Assembly (NCBI RefSeq): GCF_001591405.1
Contig: NZ_BCUV01000006.1
Location: 186,001 to 250,000 of the forward strand
Reading direction: 5' to 3'
Length of the DNA: 64,000 nucleotides
DNA from: Janibacter terrae NBRC 107853
GTDB taxonomy: Bacteria; Actinomycetota; Actinomycetes; Actinomycetales; Dermatophilaceae
Made by a program: the position numbers and the translations under genes. Shown piece after piece: positions 16,908 to 25,297 of the stretch (position 1 is the first letter of the stretch; the number at the start of each line of letters is the position of its first letter). The notes beneath the pieces were generated by a model. It was not told the origin of the DNA and searched no databases. It saw nothing but the letters and a program-made list of their open reading frames with translations.

Positions 16908-17362
16908 CGGGCCGCCACGCCCCGGGCCAGGCCGGCGACCGCGTCGGCGAGGACGATCGGGTCCACGGGGTGGGGCACGTGGGCGTCGGCCATCGACCAG
17001 GTCGCGAGCCAGCCGTCCTGGGGGCGACCGGTGAGCACGAGGACCGGAGGGCAGCCGAGGACCTCGGACTTCAGCTGACGGCACAGGCCGAGTCCGCCGA
17101 GCTTGGCTGCCTCGCCGTCGAGGATCAGCAGGTCGATGCCCCCGGCCTCCACGGCCTCGATCACCGCGTCGGCCGTGGCGCACTCGCGCCACCCCGCGAT
17201 CTCGACGTCCTTGGCCGGGCGGCGCCCGAGCGCGGCGCGCACGGCGTCGCGGGTGGTGATGTTGTCGCTGTGCAGGAGGACCTGCACCGAGACGACGCCC
17301 GTGGCGGCGGCGGTGCCGTCCTGTGCGCGGGCGAAGGGAGTCTCCTGGGAGGTACCGGTCAT
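16904..17362 (-). CDS. Atypical response-regulator receiver-like protein
   Basis: A 152-residue protein with a receiver-like fold and no output domain. The phosphorylatable Asp is present in [10 protein letters not shown] and the Thr in VLVLTGR, but the N-terminal acidic pair is replaced (LLHSDN) and the conserved Lys before Pro is His (HVPHPVDP). Phosphorylation may therefore be weak or absent. It precedes trpD with an ATGA overlap, and is divergent from ctaE. ATG 17362 lies seven bases after TACGAT, close to leaderless. Role unknown. Confidence 0.75.
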   Translation of the reverse strand: MTGTSQETPFARAQDGTAAATGVVSVQVLLHSDNITTRDAVRAALGRRPAKDVEIAGWRECATADAVIEAVEAGGIDLLILDGEAAKLGGLGLCRQLKSEVLGCPPVLVLTGRPQDGWLATWSMADAHVPHPVDPIVLADAVAGLARGVAAR

Positions 17363-17437
17363 GCCCCAGATCGTAGCGGTGAGGTGCCTCACGAGACTCG
17401 CGGAGGGGGGTGGCGCACACCCCGGGAGGGAGGGGGA

Positions 17438-17443
17438 CATAAT
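17438..17443 (+). promoter_or_regulatory. -10 box of the ctaE-qcrCAB operon (leaderless type)
   Basis: CATAAT, five of six matches to TATAAT, ends six bases before the GTG at 17450, so the transcript should start at the start codon. No clear -35 is seen in the G-rich upstream stretch. Confidence 0.6.
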
Positions 17444-17449
17444 GGCTCC

Positions 17450-18112
17450 GTGGCCACTGCAACTTCTCTGCCTTCAAACGTGTCCGGGCACGTGCCCGCC
17501 GACCCCACGATGGGTCCGGTCAGCCGCCCCAACATGGTGTCCGTCGGCACCATCGTCTGGCTGTCCAGCGAGCTGATGTTCTTCGCCGGGCTCTTCGCCA
17601 TCTTCTTCACGGTCCGGGGGATGCGTCCGGACCTGTGGCAGCAGAACGGCGAGCTGCTCAACGTCCCCTTCGCGGCCGCCAACACCCTGATCCTCGTGGT
17701 CTCGTCGGTGTGGTGCCAGCTCGGCGTGCTGCGGGCGGAGCACGGGCAGAAGTCGCGGACCGGCTCGATCCTCAACGTCGCCGGCTGGGGCATGCGTGAG
17801 TGGTACGTCCTCACCTACATCTTCGGCGCCGTCTTCGTCTCCGGTCAGATTCTCGAGTACGCCACCCTCGTCAGCGAGGGCGTGTCGATCGACACCGACG
17901 CCTGGGCCTCGATCTTCTACCTGACGACCGGCCTCCACGGCATCCACGTGACGGGCGGTCTGATCGCCTTCCTGCTGATCATCGGCCGCACGTACACCAC
18001 CCGCAACTACAGCCACGCCCAGCAGACCGGTGCAGTCGTCACCTCGTACTACTGGCACTTCGTCGACGTCGTGTGGATCGCGCTCTTCGCCGCGATCTAC
18101 CTCCTCGGGTGA
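17450..18112 (+). CDS. ctaE: Cytochrome c oxidase subunit III (aa3)
   Basis: A 220-residue membrane protein of the aa3 terminal oxidase. Five helices are visible, starting with [20 protein letters not shown] and ending [19 protein letters not shown], with the [11 protein letters not shown] helix in between. GTG 17450 is preferred over the ATG at 17443 (out of frame) because of the -10 spacing. It is first in the order ctaE-qcrC-qcrA-qcrB, typical of the actinobacterial bc1-aa3 supercomplex. Confidence 0.95.
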   Translation: MATATSLPSNVSGHVPADPTMGPVSRPNMVSVGTIVWLSSELMFFAGLFAIFFTVRGMRPDLWQQNGELLNVPFAAANTLILVVSSVWCQLGVLRAEHGQKSRTGSILNVAGWGMREWYVLTYIFGAVFVSGQILEYATLVSEGVSIDTDAWASIFYLTTGLHGIHVTGGLIAFLLIIGRTYTTRNYSHAQQTGAVVTSYYWHFVDVVWIALFAAIYLLG

Positions 18113-18162
18113 TCCCGATGCGTCAGCCCCGCCCCAACCGCACCACGAGGACAGGACTCTCC

Positions 18163-18951
18163 ATGCCCACCCTCTCTCGTCGCCACCCCGCGGCGATCGC
18201 CCTGCTGATCATGCTGGGGCTCTTCGTGACCGGCACCGCCTACGCGGCCGTCGCCCCGCAGGACGCCGAGGCCACCGTCGCCAGCGCCAGCGCTGACGAC
18301 GTCGCCAACGGCAAGAAGCTCTTCGTCGCCAACTGCGCGACCTGTCACGGCGCGAACGGCCTGGGCGTCGACCAGGTCGGCCCGAGCCTCGCCGGCGTCG
18401 GCGCCGCCTCCGTCGACTTCCAGATGGGCACCGGGCGCATGCCGATGACCGAGCCCGGTGTCCAGGCCCAGCCCGACCTGCAGGTGAAGTTCACCGAGGA
18501 GGAGATCTCCGACGTGGCCGCCTACGTCGCCACCCTCGGCCCCGGCCCGGCTATCCCCGACAGCGAGTACACCGACGGCTCCCAGGGCGACCCCGGCAAG
18601 GGTGGCCAGATCTTCCGCGTCAACTGCGCCATGTGCCACAACAGCGCCGGCGCCGGTGGCGCCCTCACCCGCGGCAAGGACGCTCCCGCAGTGACCGGCG
18701 TCTCCGGCAAGCACATCTACGAGGCCATGGTCACCGGCCCGCAGAGCATGCCCGTCTTCAACGACACCAACCTCACCCCCGACAACAAGCGCGACGTCAT
18801 CGCGTACATCGAGGCCCAGCAGGAGGCCGGCAACCCCGGTGGCAACCCGCTCGGCAGCCTCGGCCCGGTGCCCGAAGGCCTCTTCGCCTGGACGATCGGC
18901 CTCGGCCTCCTCGTGGGCTTCGCCGTCTGGCTCGGCCAGAAGTCCGCCTGA
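18163..18951 (+). CDS. qcrC: Cytochrome bc1 complex diheme cytochrome c subunit
   Basis: A 262-residue electron carrier that replaces both c1 and a soluble cytochrome c. There is a signal-anchor near the N-terminus (AIALLIMLGLFVTGTAYA), two heme c sites (CATCHG and CAMCHN), axial Met candidates in GTGRMPM and GPQSMPVF, and a C-terminal helix (FAWTIGLGLLVGFAVWLG). ATG 18163 has AGGA six bases upstream; the in-frame ATG 18118 has no ribosome site. It links the bc1 and aa3 parts of the supercomplex. Confidence 0.95.
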   Translation: MPTLSRRHPAAIALLIMLGLFVTGTAYAAVAPQDAEATVASASADDVANGKKLFVANCATCHGANGLGVDQVGPSLAGVGAASVDFQMGTGRMPMTEPGVQAQPDLQVKFTEEEISDVAAYVATLGPGPAIPDSEYTDGSQGDPGKGGQIFRVNCAMCHNSAGAGGALTRGKDAPAVTGVSGKHIYEAMVTGPQSMPVFNDTNLTPDNKRDVIAYIEAQQEAGNPGGNPLGSLGPVPEGLFAWTIGLGLLVGFAVWLGQKSA

Positions 18952-18988
18952 CCCTGACAACTCGCCACACAGACAGGACCGACAACAG

Positions 18989-20116
18989 ATGAGTGAGCAC
19001 ACCCCGACAGGGGCACAGCCGGAGGAGCCCACGGGTTCCGACCCGGTGCGCCTCGACCAGGGCCACGTGCAGGGCTCCGGTGGTATCCCGGAGCGGTTCA
19101 CGAACCCGGGGCTGCCGCCCCACGTGCTGCGCAACGCCGACCGTGACGACAAGGCGGCGAAGCGAGCCGAGCGACAGGTCTCGGTCCTGTTCCTCCTGTC
19201 GATCCTCGGCACGGTCCTCTTCGTCGTCGCCTACTTCCTCTTCGACGTCGAGGACACCGTCTGGGTCCCGATCACCGGCGAGATGAGCGCGACCAACCTG
19301 TTCCTGGGCCTCGGTCTGGCCTTCTCCCTGCTCGGCATCGGCCTCGGCGCCGTGCACTGGGCCAAGACGCTCATGCCGGACGCCGAGTCCGTCGAGATGC
19401 GCCACCCCCTTCGCTCGCAGGCCGAGGACCGTCAGGGCTTCGTCGACACGATGCTCGATGGTGGTGAGTCCTCGCAGCTGACGCGCCGTCCGCTGCTCAA
19501 GGCCACCTTCGGTGCCGCCATGGGCCTCTTCGCCGTGCCGCTGCTCGTGCAGCTCGTCGGCTCCCTCGGCCCGTTGCCCAAGAACGACCTGTCGGTCACG
19601 TTCTGGAACGGCGAGAAGGGCGAGGACGGGCACTGGACGGCCAAGAAGCGCCGCCTGCACCGCGACCCGGAGGACACCCCGATCAAGCCCGGCGACGTCA
19701 CCATCGGCTCGGTCTTCCACATCCAGCCCGAGGGTCTGCTCGAGCTCGAGGACGACAAGCTCGACGAGATGAGCAAGTCCTCCGTCCTGCTCATGCGCCT
19801 GGACCCCCAGGACTTCCAGAACACCGACCAGGGCCGCAAGGCCCGTGACTGGGGCTACCAGGGGATCGTCGCCTACTCCAAGGTCTGCACCCACGTCGGC
19901 TGCCCGGTCGGCCTCTACGAGCAGACCACGCACCACCTGCTCTGCCCCTGCCACCAGTCCACCTTCGACGTCACCAACGACTGCGAGGTCATCTTCGGCC
20001 CCGCCGGCCGCCCGCTGCCGCAGCTGAAGATCACCGTTGACAGCGAGGGCTACCTCATCGCCGACCAGCCCTTCCAGGAACCGGTTGGCCCGAGCTTCTG
20101 GGAGCGTGAGTCCTGA
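18989..20116 (+). CDS. qcrA: Cytochrome bc1 complex Rieske iron-sulfur subunit
   Basis: A 375-residue protein with the actinobacterial three-helix N-terminal part (FLLSILGTVLFVVAYFLF, LFLGLGLAFSLLGIGLG, LLKATFGAAMGLFAVPLL) and a C-terminal Rieske domain with the 2Fe-2S ligands in CTHVGCPVG and CPCHQSTFD. It oxidises menaquinol and passes electrons to QcrC. The TGA overlaps the ATG of qcrB (TGATG). AGGA lies ten bases before the start. Confidence 0.95.
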   Translation: MSEHTPTGAQPEEPTGSDPVRLDQGHVQGSGGIPERFTNPGLPPHVLRNADRDDKAAKRAERQVSVLFLLSILGTVLFVVAYFLFDVEDTVWVPITGEMSATNLFLGLGLAFSLLGIGLGAVHWAKTLMPDAESVEMRHPLRSQAEDRQGFVDTMLDGGESSQLTRRPLLKATFGAAMGLFAVPLLVQLVGSLGPLPKNDLSVTFWNGEKGEDGHWTAKKRRLHRDPEDTPIKPGDVTIGSVFHIQPEGLLELEDDKLDEMSKSSVLLMRLDPQDFQNTDQGRKARDWGYQGIVAYSKVCTHVGCPVGLYEQTTHHLLCPCHQSTFDVTNDCEVIFGPAGRPLPQLKITVDSEGYLIADQPFQEPVGPSFWERES

Positions 20117-21819
20117 TGAGCACCACTCGCCCCGCCGACGCCCTGCGCGCAGATGACGCGCCGGTCACGGCCCCCCTCTCCCCCGGCATGAAGAAGGTCG
20201 GCGGCGTCGCCGGATGGATCGACGACCGCACCGGCTCCGCCAAGGGCGTCGGCTACCTCATGCGCAAGGTCTTCCCGGACCACTGGTCCTTCATGCTCGG
20301 CGAGATCGCGATGTACTCGATGATCGTCTGCATGCTGACGGGTGTCTTCCTCACCTTCTGGTTCGACCCGTCCATGGCCCACACGGTCTACGAGGGCAGC
20401 TACGCGCCGCTCAACGGCGTCGGCATGTCCCGCGCCTACGCCTCGACGCTCGACATCTCCTTCGACGTCAAGGGCGGTCTGCTGATCCGCCAGATCCACC
20501 ACTGGGCGGCGCTGCTCTTCATCGTCGCGCTGTCGGTGCACATGCTGCGCGTGTTCTTCACCGGCGCGTACCGCAAGCCGCGCGAGATCAACTGGGTCAT
20601 CGGCTGCGTGCTGTCCCTGCTGGCGCTCGTCGAGGGCTTCGCCGGCTACTCCCTCCCCGACGACCTGCTCTCCGGTACGGGCCTGCGCGCCGCGCAGGGC
20701 TTCATGGTGGCCGCCCCGGTCATCGGCAGCTACCTGAGCTACGCCGTCTTCGGCGGCACCTTCCCCGGCGACGACATCATGCCCCGCCTGTACTCGGTGC
20801 ACATCCTGCTGCTGCCGGGCATCCTCATCGCGCTGTTCACCGTGCACATCGTGCTCGTGGCCCTGCAGAAGCACACCCAGTACCCCGGCCCGGGCAAGAC
20901 CAACGACAACGTCGTCGGCTTCCCCGTCATGCCGGTCTACGCGGCCAAGGCCGGTGGCTTCTTCTTCATCGTCTTCGGCGGCATCGCCCTGATCTCCTCG
21001 CTGATCCAGATCAACGCGGTGTGGGTGCACGGTCCCTACGAACCCAACGCGACCACGGCCGGCGCCCAGCCGGACTGGTACATGGGCTTCCCCGACGGCG
21101 CCCTGCGTCTGCTCCCGGGCTGGATGGAGTTCACGACCTTCGGGTACACGTGGGCCTGGCCGGTCATCATCGGCGCCCTGGGGGTCATCCCCGCCTTCTA
21201 CGGCGCGATGATCGCCTACCCGTTCATCGAGAACTGGGTGACGGGTGACAAGCGGGAGCACCACCTCCTGCAGCGTCCGCGCAACGCCCCGACCCGCACC
21301 GCCATCGGCATGGCCGGTCTGACGCTCTACGGCGTGCTCATGTTCGCCGCGGCCAACGACATCATCGCGATCAAGTTCGGGATGTCGATCAACGACATCA
21401 CGCTGATCCTGCGGGTGCTCGTCTTCCTCGGCCCGGTCCTCGCCTTCTGGGCGACGAAGCGGATCTGCCTGAGCCTGCAGCGTCACGACCGTGACCTCGT
21501 CCTCCACGGACGCGAGACGGGTCGCATCCAGCGCGGTGCATCCGGCTCCTTCCACGAGATCCACGAGCCGCTCGACGAGTACACGCGCTGGAACCTCGTC
21601 CAGCACGAGGCCACGCCGCAGCTCGAGCTGGCCCCGGCCGTCGACGAGAACGGCGTCGAGGACAAGAAGGCAGCCCGCCGCAACAAGCTGCGCGCGAAGC
21701 TGCACGACTTCTACTTCGGCGGCGCCGTCGAGCCGGTCACCCCGGCCGAGCTCGAGGCCGCGCACCACGACCACGGCCACGAGGCCATCGAGTCGGGTGA
21801 GAAGGTCTCCACCCACTGA
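20116..21819 (+). CDS. qcrB: Cytochrome bc1 complex cytochrome b subunit
   Basis: A 567-residue quinol-oxidising subunit with eight or more helices. Heme-ligand histidines appear in RQIHHWAALLFIVALSVHML and in SVHILLLPGILIALFTVHI; the Qo loop lies after PDWYMGFPDGALRL. The C-terminal 130 residues form the soluble extension usual in actinobacteria. Last gene of the ctaE-qcrCAB operon, followed by a strong hairpin. Confidence 0.95.
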   Translation: MSTTRPADALRADDAPVTAPLSPGMKKVGGVAGWIDDRTGSAKGVGYLMRKVFPDHWSFMLGEIAMYSMIVCMLTGVFLTFWFDPSMAHTVYEGSYAPLNGVGMSRAYASTLDISFDVKGGLLIRQIHHWAALLFIVALSVHMLRVFFTGAYRKPREINWVIGCVLSLLALVEGFAGYSLPDDLLSGTGLRAAQGFMVAAPVIGSYLSYAVFGGTFPGDDIMPRLYSVHILLLPGILIALFTVHIVLVALQKHTQYPGPGKTNDNVVGFPVMPVYAAKAGGFFFIVFGGIALISSLIQINAVWVHGPYEPNATTAGAQPDWYMGFPDGALRLLPGWMEFTTFGYTWAWPVIIGALGVIPAFYGAMIAYPFIENWVTGDKREHHLLQRPRNAPTRTAIGMAGLTLYGVLMFAAANDIIAIKFGMSINDITLILRVLVFLGPVLAFWATKRICLSLQRHDRDLVLHGRETGRIQRGASGSFHEIHEPLDEYTRWNLVQHEATPQLELAPAVDENGVEDKKAARRNKLRAKLHDFYFGGAVEPVTPAELEAAHHDHGHEAIESGEKVSTH

Positions 21820-21836
21820 CCCCGGTCAGAGATCGT

Positions 21837-21873
21837 CCGCAGGCCCCGGAGGTTCGCCCTCCGGGGCCTGCGG
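21837..21873 (+). terminator. Terminator of the ctaE-qcrCAB operon
   Basis: A 16-bp perfect stem (21837-21852 with 21858-21873) and loop TTCGC, 18 bases after the qcrB stop. There is no T-tract. Confidence 0.75.
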
Positions 21874-21910
21874 CGCCCCTGCTGGGGCACGGTGCGAGGA
21901 TGAGCGCGAC

Positions 21911-23167
21911 ATGATCCGAGACAGACCCACTCCTGCGCCACCGACGACCGCTCCCCTGGCCGTCACCACGCTGCTCCTGGCGCTGCTCGGCATGTTCGGA
22001 CCCTTCTCGATCGACACCCCGTTCCCCGCCTTCCAGCAGATGGGTCGCGACCTCGTCGTCGGCGAGGCGGCGATGCAGCTCGTCGTCAGCGCCTACCTCG
22101 GGGCCTTCGCCCTGATGAGCCTCATCCACGGGCCGCTCAGCGACGCCGTCGGCCGCAAGCCCGTCATGGTCACCGGGGCCGCCGTCTACGCCCTCGCGTC
22201 CATCGGGTGCGCCCTCGCCCCGTCCCTGCCGGTCCTGCTCGCCTTCCGCGTGCTGCAGGGCATGTCGGCCGGTGCCGGGACCATCGTCTCGCGCACCGTC
22301 GTGCGTGACCTCTTCGAGGGGGTCCGGGCGCAGCGGCTGATGAGCACGATCGCCATGATCTTCGGCATCGGTCCGGCGTTGGCGCCGATCATCGGGGGCT
22401 TGCTGCTCCTCGTCGGCCCGTGGCCGCTGATCTTCTGGTTCCTCGCCCTCTTCGGCGGGGTCCTGGCCGTCGCCGTCCTCGTGCTGCTGCCCGAGAGCCA
22501 CCCGCCGGAGCAGCGCACGCCCCTGGACCTGGGGGCGATCGTGCGCGGCGTGCGCACCGTGGGTCGGATGCGCAGCTTCCAGGTCCTCTCGGCCGCCAGC
22601 GCGTTCTCCTTCGCCGGCCAGTTCCTCTACATCGCCGCCGCCCCGATCTTCGTCGTGACGCTGCTGGGTCAGGGACCCCAGGACTTCTGGGTCTTCTTCG
22701 TCCCGATGGTCGCAGCCATGGTCCTCGGCTCCTTCACCGGCGCCCGGCTCGCCGGGCGGGTCAGCGGCGACCACCTCATCATCGGCGGCCAGGCGGTCGC
22801 CCTCACGGGTGCCGTCGCCGGCCTCGGGCTCGCGCTCGCTCCCTCGACCGCCACCCTGCCGTGGGCGGTCGTCGGCCCTTCGGCCATCGCCTTCGGCACG
22901 GGCATCTCCTTGCCCGTCTACCAGCTGGCGCTGCTCGACGCCGTGCCCCACGCCAGGGGTACGGCGGCGTCCGTGTCGACCTTCCTGATGCTCCTGCTCA
23001 ACTCGGTGCTCACCAGCGCCGTGGTGCCGATCGCGGCGGCCTCCCTGGCGCGGCTCGCGGCGACCTCGCTCGGTCTGCTCGCCATCGGCATCGCCCTGTT
23101 CCACCTGCACCGGGGACGCGCCCGGCGTCCACCCTCCCGACGACCCATCCCACCGGAGGTGGTCTGA
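21911..23167 (+). CDS. Bcr/CflA-family drug-resistance MFS transporter
   Basis: A 418-residue proton-driven exporter with 12 helices. The family features are FGPFSIDTPFPAFQQMGRDL in helix 1, LIHGPLSDAVGRKPVM (MFS motif A) and FRVLQGMSAGAGTIVSRTVV (motif B/C region). Substrates of this group include bicyclomycin, chloramphenicol or amino acids, so none can be fixed. ATG 21911 follows GAGGA by about ten bases. The zincin gene follows by two bases, so they may be cotranscribed. Confidence 0.88.
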   Translation: MIRDRPTPAPPTTAPLAVTTLLLALLGMFGPFSIDTPFPAFQQMGRDLVVGEAAMQLVVSAYLGAFALMSLIHGPLSDAVGRKPVMVTGAAVYALASIGCALAPSLPVLLAFRVLQGMSAGAGTIVSRTVVRDLFEGVRAQRLMSTIAMIFGIGPALAPIIGGLLLLVGPWPLIFWFLALFGGVLAVAVLVLLPESHPPEQRTPLDLGAIVRGVRTVGRMRSFQVLSAASAFSFAGQFLYIAAAPIFVVTLLGQGPQDFWVFFVPMVAAMVLGSFTGARLAGRVSGDHLIIGGQAVALTGAVAGLGLALAPSTATLPWAVVGPSAIAFGTGISLPVYQLALLDAVPHARGTAASVSTFLMLLLNSVLTSAVVPIAAASLARLAATSLGLLAIGIALFHLHRGRARRPPSRRPIPPEVV

Positions 23168-23169
23168 CC

Positions 23170-23553
23170 ATGGTCGAGATCAGTGTCGAGGACTTCGAGG
23201 CGGCGGTGAGCGAGGCGCTGGACCGCGTACCCCAGGACCTGCTCGCCATGCTCGACAACGTCGCCTTCTTCGTCGAGGACGAGCCGGGGCCCGACCACGC
23301 CGATCCGGGACTCACGCCGCAGGACAACGCCGAACTGCTCGGGATCTACCTCGGCACACCGCTCACGGAGCGGGACCTCGGGTGGGCGGCCGGCGCGCTG
23401 CCGGACCGCATCGTGCTCTTCCGCGGACCGCTGTCCCGCATGTGTGCGGACCTGGAGGAGCTGCGCGAGGAGATCGCGATCACGATCGTGCACGAGGCGG
23501 GGCACCACGTCGGGATCGACGAGGAGCGTCTCCACGAGCTCGGCTGGGGCTAG
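23170..23553 (+). CDS. Metallopeptidase family protein (DUF1025 zincin)
   Basis: A 127-residue minimal zincin. The zinc site is IVHEAGHHVGIDEERL (HExxH plus a downstream Asp/Glu). The N-terminus (SVEDFEAAVSEALDRVPQDL) and VAFFVEDEP match the small actinobacterial DUF1025 family. Substrate unknown. It starts two bases after the MFS gene. Confidence 0.88.
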   Translation: MVEISVEDFEAAVSEALDRVPQDLLAMLDNVAFFVEDEPGPDHADPGLTPQDNAELLGIYLGTPLTERDLGWAAGALPDRIVLFRGPLSRMCADLEELREEIAITIVHEAGHHVGIDEERLHELGWG

Positions 23554-23569
23554 GCCGCAGCGACCCGCG

Positions 23570-24778
23570 TCAGGCCGAGGCGCTCAGCTGCTGCCAGTGC
23601 GCGTAGTCGTACTGCCAGACCCCGATGCCCTCCGTCGGGAGGAACTCACGGTCCGAGCCGCGGAAGTCGACGGGGTCACCCGGCAGCGAGTTGTGGTAGA
23701 ACCACTTCGCGTCCTCCGGAGCCATGTTGACGCAGCCGTGCGAGACATTGCTGCTGCCCTGGGACCCCACGGACCATGGCGCGGAATGGACGAACTCCCC
23801 CGTCCACGTGACGCGCACGTTGAAGTTGGTGTCGACCTTGTAGTACCCGGGCTCGCCCTTGTCGATCCCCACGGTCGCCGAGTCCATGGTCATCTCGCGC
23901 TGCCTCCCGATGACGACCTTCATGCCCGAGCGGGTCTCGGTCTCCTTGCCCGGCTTGCCGCTGCTCACGGGGAAGGCCTTGACCTGCTTCCCGCCGCGGG
24001 TGACGACCATGCGGTGCCGGTCGATGTCGACCCGGGCCAGCTGCTCGCGGCCGATGGTCATCGACCCCGAGACGTCCTCGGCGATCCACTTGTCCTCGCC
24101 GGTCTGGAAGCCGGTGAGGGGCGCGTCGACGGTGACCTCGGTCCCCGGCACCCAGAAGTCCTTGGGTCGCCACATCAGCTGTCGGTTGTCCAGCCACCCC
24201 CACGAGCCTTCCGTGACGGGTTCGGTCGTCACGGAGACGGCCTGCTCGATGGCCCGGCGGTACCTCGCGTCGGTGACCACGGAGTCGAACTGGAGGCTGA
24301 CCGGCATGGCCACGCCCACGGCCTGCCCGTCGTAGACGACGCCGTAGGTGGCCGTGACCTGCGGCTCGTGGGTGGTGAAGGTCGACCTCTGGGTCGTCGT
24401 CCCGCCCTCGGGGCCCTCGGCCGTCACCGCGACGGTGTACGTCGTCGCCGGCCGCATCCTGGACGTGGAGGTCCACGTCTGCCCCGTGACCTTGCCGTCG
24501 ACCTTCCCGCCCCCGGCCCCCGTGACGGTGACCGCCGAGAGGTCACCGCGCATCACCTGGACGCTGATGGGGTCGTCCGGCATGACGCCCGTGGTGCCCT
24601 TGCCAGGGTTGACCTTGACCTGCGCGGGCGGCAGCTCACGGGTCGTGCTCACGCTCTGCGGGTGCTGGGAGGTGGTGACCGTGCCGGTCGACGAGCTCGA
24701 TCCCTCGGCACATGCCGTGGCGACGAGGAGCAGGACGACGGTCAGTGCGATCGCTCGCACCCGACGGACGACGGACAT
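23570..24778 (-). CDS. L,D-transpeptidase lipoprotein (Ig-like domains plus YkuD)
   Basis: A 402-residue cell-wall enzyme that forms 3-3 cross-links in peptidoglycan. It has a lipoprotein signal (VVLLLVATAC, lipid-modified Cys), two Ig-like domains (about 50-250) as in mycobacterial LdtB, and a C-terminal YkuD domain with HSAPWSVG ... NVSHGCVNM, where the Cys is the nucleophile. ATG 24778 is chosen; a GTG one codon upstream is possible. It lies between the oxidase operon and the small zincin gene, convergent with the latter. Confidence 0.93.
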   Translation of the reverse strand: MSVVRRVRAIALTVVLLLVATACAEGSSSSTGTVTTSQHPQSVSTTRELPPAQVKVNPGKGTTGVMPDDPISVQVMRGDLSAVTVTGAGGGKVDGKVTGQTWTSTSRMRPATTYTVAVTAEGPEGGTTTQRSTFTTHEPQVTATYGVVYDGQAVGVAMPVSLQFDSVVTDARYRRAIEQAVSVTTEPVTEGSWGWLDNRQLMWRPKDFWVPGTEVTVDAPLTGFQTGEDKWIAEDVSGSMTIGREQLARVDIDRHRMVVTRGGKQVKAFPVSSGKPGKETETRSGMKVVIGRQREMTMDSATVGIDKGEPGYYKVDTNFNVRVTWTGEFVHSAPWSVGSQGSSNVSHGCVNMAPEDAKWFYHNSLPGDPVDFRGSDREFLPTEGIGVWQYDYAHWQQLSASA

Positions 24779-24838
24779 CACGTGAGGAGCACCCCTTGGT
24801 GTGGATCGTGCGTCCGTGGAAGCCCTGCTCCCGGACGC

Positions 24839-24880
24839 GCTGAAGGGGCCCGGACCTGACCAGTCCGTGGCCCCTTCAGC
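24839..24880 (-). terminator. Terminator after the ctaC-ctaD-ctaF operon
   Basis: A 12-bp stem (24839-24850 with 24869-24880), one bulged base, and a further 5 bp (24851-24855 with 24863-24867) around a 7-base loop. It is 15 bases downstream of the ctaF stop and upstream of the L,D-transpeptidase start. Confidence 0.7.
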
Positions 24881-24895
24881 CGAGTGTACGTGCGC

Positions 24896-25297
24896 TCAGT
24901 GGGCGTGCTCACCCTTGAAGTACTCGAAGACCCAGCCGCAGACCGCCCAGACGCCGAGGATGGCGCCGAGGGCCGCGACCCAGAAGCCCACGGCCACGCC
25001 CAGGAAGACCAGCGCGGCGGACAGGGAGAGCCAGAGCGGCCACCAGGAGTACGGCGAGAACGAGCCGTAGGGGCCCTCGATCTGCTCGATGTCACCGTCC
25101 GGGTCGTCGTCCGGGCGCGGCGGCAGGTGGCGCGCCGTGTTCCACAGGAAGAAGGCGACCATCAGGCCCAGCCCACCGCACAGGTACAGGGCGACCCAGC
25201 CGACCGGCTCGACCCACTCCGTCCAGAACCCGTAGCCGGTGGCGACGGCGACGAAGAAGACGCCGATCTGGGCGAAAAACTTGACCTCGTCCTTCAT
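24896..25297 (-). CDS. ctaF: Cytochrome c oxidase subunit IV
   Basis: The 133-residue actinobacterial aa3 oxidase subunit IV. Four helices are visible: [56 protein letters not shown] and [18 protein letters not shown] 25297 overlaps the ctaD stop (ATGA). It stabilises the bc1-aa3 supercomplex in relatives. Confidence 0.93.
   Translation of the reverse strand: MKDEVKFFAQIGVFFVAVATGYGFWTEWVEPVGWVALYLCGGLGLMVAFFLWNTARHLPPRPDDDPDGDIEQIEGPYGSFSPYSWWPLWLSLSAALVFLGVAVGFWVAALGAILGVWAVCGWVFEYFKGEHAH

Noticed and set aside
20050-21816. 588-codon open frame antisense to qcrB
   Set aside because: Low-complexity Val/Asp/Gly/Arg composition, mirror of third-position GC of qcrB; no ribosome site.
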